A stretch of 30,280 nucleotides of DNA from UBA5177 sp002413265. GTDB lineage: Bacteria; Chloroflexota; UBA5177. Shown piece after piece: positions 29,622 through 30,280 of this stretch. The DNA lies in contig DAIORV010000015.1 of NCBI GenBank assembly GCA_036752825.1, positions 1 to 30,280 of the forward strand, in the 5' to 3' direction. The position numbers were made by a program, and so were the translations under genes. A model generated the notes under the pieces. It had not been told where the DNA came from. It ran no database searches and saw only the letters and a list, made by a program, of their open reading frames with translations. Positions within the stretch are counted from its first letter, which is position 1; each line of letters begins with the position of its first letter.

Positions 29622-30280
29622 TTAGAGCGTGAAGTGGGTGTAAGCGATGTAGGTCTGGCCCTGGAAGCTCATCTCGACCTTGATCTGCACCACGTAGCCG
29701 GGGAAGTTCTGGTTCATCTGGAAGGAGCAGGAGCCGGTGCCGGTGCCGTCGGTTAGGGCGTCGCAGGTTTGGGTTCCGAAGGGGAAATACCAAGTGGTGT
29801 GCATCTGGACGCCCGGCTGGGGCATCCCGTTGCTCCACAGCTTGCCGTATACCGTTTCGATGTCACCGCTACTTGGGTGATCTTCGGAGACGCTCGACGT
29901 GGGATATATGCCAAGGGGCACGGCGGTTGGGGTCGGAGTCGGTGGTGGCGGCGGTCCAAAACCTGCCGGTGGGGTGGAACAGCCGTTGTTGCCTTCCGCA
30001 ACTGTATCTGACGAACCGGTCAGCGCGGTCGTGCCCGATGGGGAGACGGCAAGCAGGACCGTTTTCGACGAAAGGGTGAAGCCTCCCGGCGGCAGCAGAA
30101 TGTTGTTTCCGCTCGGGTCCTGATAGAAGGCGTGAAGCACCAGCGGGTAGACGTTGGAGATCGTGCCGTGCGGCGTGGAAACCGTGAGCACGGTGTTCGC
30201 GGAGCCTCCCGAGGGCGAGGTCTGGTCGTCTTTAGAGATCGCAGGGTTGGGCGAAAACGACGCGGTAGAGCCAAGCGGCA
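29622..30280 (-). CDS. Secreted/surface protein with Ig-like repeat, C-terminal part (partial)
   Basis: The reading frame is open to the window edge, so the N-terminus is missing and at least 219 residues are visible. The first visible residues (PLGSTASFSPNPAISK, then NTVLTVSTPHGT and YPLVLHAFYQD) follow the pattern of bacterial Ig-like repeats in cell-surface proteins (ASFSPNP...LTVSTP.GTYPL). A Pro/Thr-rich linker (PPPPPTPTPTAVP) leads to a C-terminal beta-rich domain with two cysteines (TQTCDALTDGTGTGSCSF) that may form a disulfide. No sortase or membrane anchor is seen at the C-terminus. A GTG at 30191 could be mistaken for a start, but the repeat continues upstream of it. Function is unknown beyond surface or secreted. 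Confidence 0.75.
   Translation of the reverse strand, partial: PLGSTASFSPNPAISKDDQTSPSGGSANTVLTVSTPHGTISNVYPLVLHAFYQDPSGNNILLPPGGFTLSSKTVLLAVSPSGTTALTGSSDTVAEGNNGCSTPPAGFGPPPPPTPTPTAVPLGIYPTSSVSEDHPSSGDIETVYGKLWSNGMPQPGVQMHTTWYFPFGTQTCDALTDGTGTGSCSFQMNQNFPGYVVQIKVEMSFQGQTYIAYTHFTL

Noticed and set aside
29236..29838. 200-codon minus-strand frame
   Set aside because: Arg/Pro-rich composition and no family resemblance; its 5' part lies out of frame over the real secreted-protein gene.

Overview
The window looks like a chromosomal segment of a free-living, respiring, GC-rich bacterium (about 60% GC by eye). It has a mycobacterial Sdh1-type succinate dehydrogenase, a type II NADH dehydrogenase, many GTG/TTG starts and tightly overlapping operons. 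A soil or freshwater lineage near Chloroflexota, Dormibacterota or Actinomycetota would fit, but this is an inference from gene style; I cannot fix the phylum. I see no phage genes, intact insertion sequence, CRISPR array or tRNA.

Layout. Positions 1-430 hold the 3' end of a 23S rRNA gene and a complete 5S rRNA on the + strand. A strong inverted repeat at 455-486 separates them from a convergent minus-strand operon (4231 to 501): an unknown 140-aa protein, then SdhC, SdhA and SdhB. Further minus-strand genes encode an NDH-2-like dehydrogenase, and then ruvA-ruvB-recD2-marC (10204 to 5668), a DNA repair operon without ruvC. A GT4 glycosyltransferase (+) and a SIMPL-domain secreted protein (-) converge at 11562-11565.

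The centre of interest is 12417-25577, eleven + strand genes that are mostly overlapping or nearly abutting. They encode an SsnA-type amidohydrolase, a three-subunit xanthine-dehydrogenase-family molybdenum hydroxylase (FAD, 2Fe-2S and molybdopterin subunits), a cysteine-synthase-fold PLP enzyme, a YgeW-type knotted carbamoyltransferase, adenine deaminase, 8-oxoguanine deaminase, and an ABC importer with an NMT1/THI5-type binding protein. SsnA, the YgfM-like FAD subunit, the XdhD-like hydroxylase and YgeW are also parts of the E. coli ssnA/xdhD/ygeW purine region. I infer a purine import and breakdown module: bases are imported, deaminated (adenine, 8-oxoguanine), hydroxylated by the Mo enzyme, ring-opened by amidohydrolases, and the ureido fragments finished by YgeW and the PLP enzyme. 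The usual partners YgeX, YgeY, HyuA, YgfK and carbamate kinase are absent here. The CysK-like enzyme sits beside YgeW, where E. coli has YgeX. A perfect 19-bp dyad with a further half-site lies upstream of ssnA, a structured leader precedes the transporter, and a 13-bp hairpin lies between the binding-protein and ATPase genes.

The right end holds an unrecognised polytopic membrane protein (-), a PAP2-family membrane phosphatase and a GT-C glycosyltransferase (both +, probably one operon), about 600 bp with no convincing gene, and the C-terminal part of a secreted Ig-like-repeat protein running off the window edge (-).
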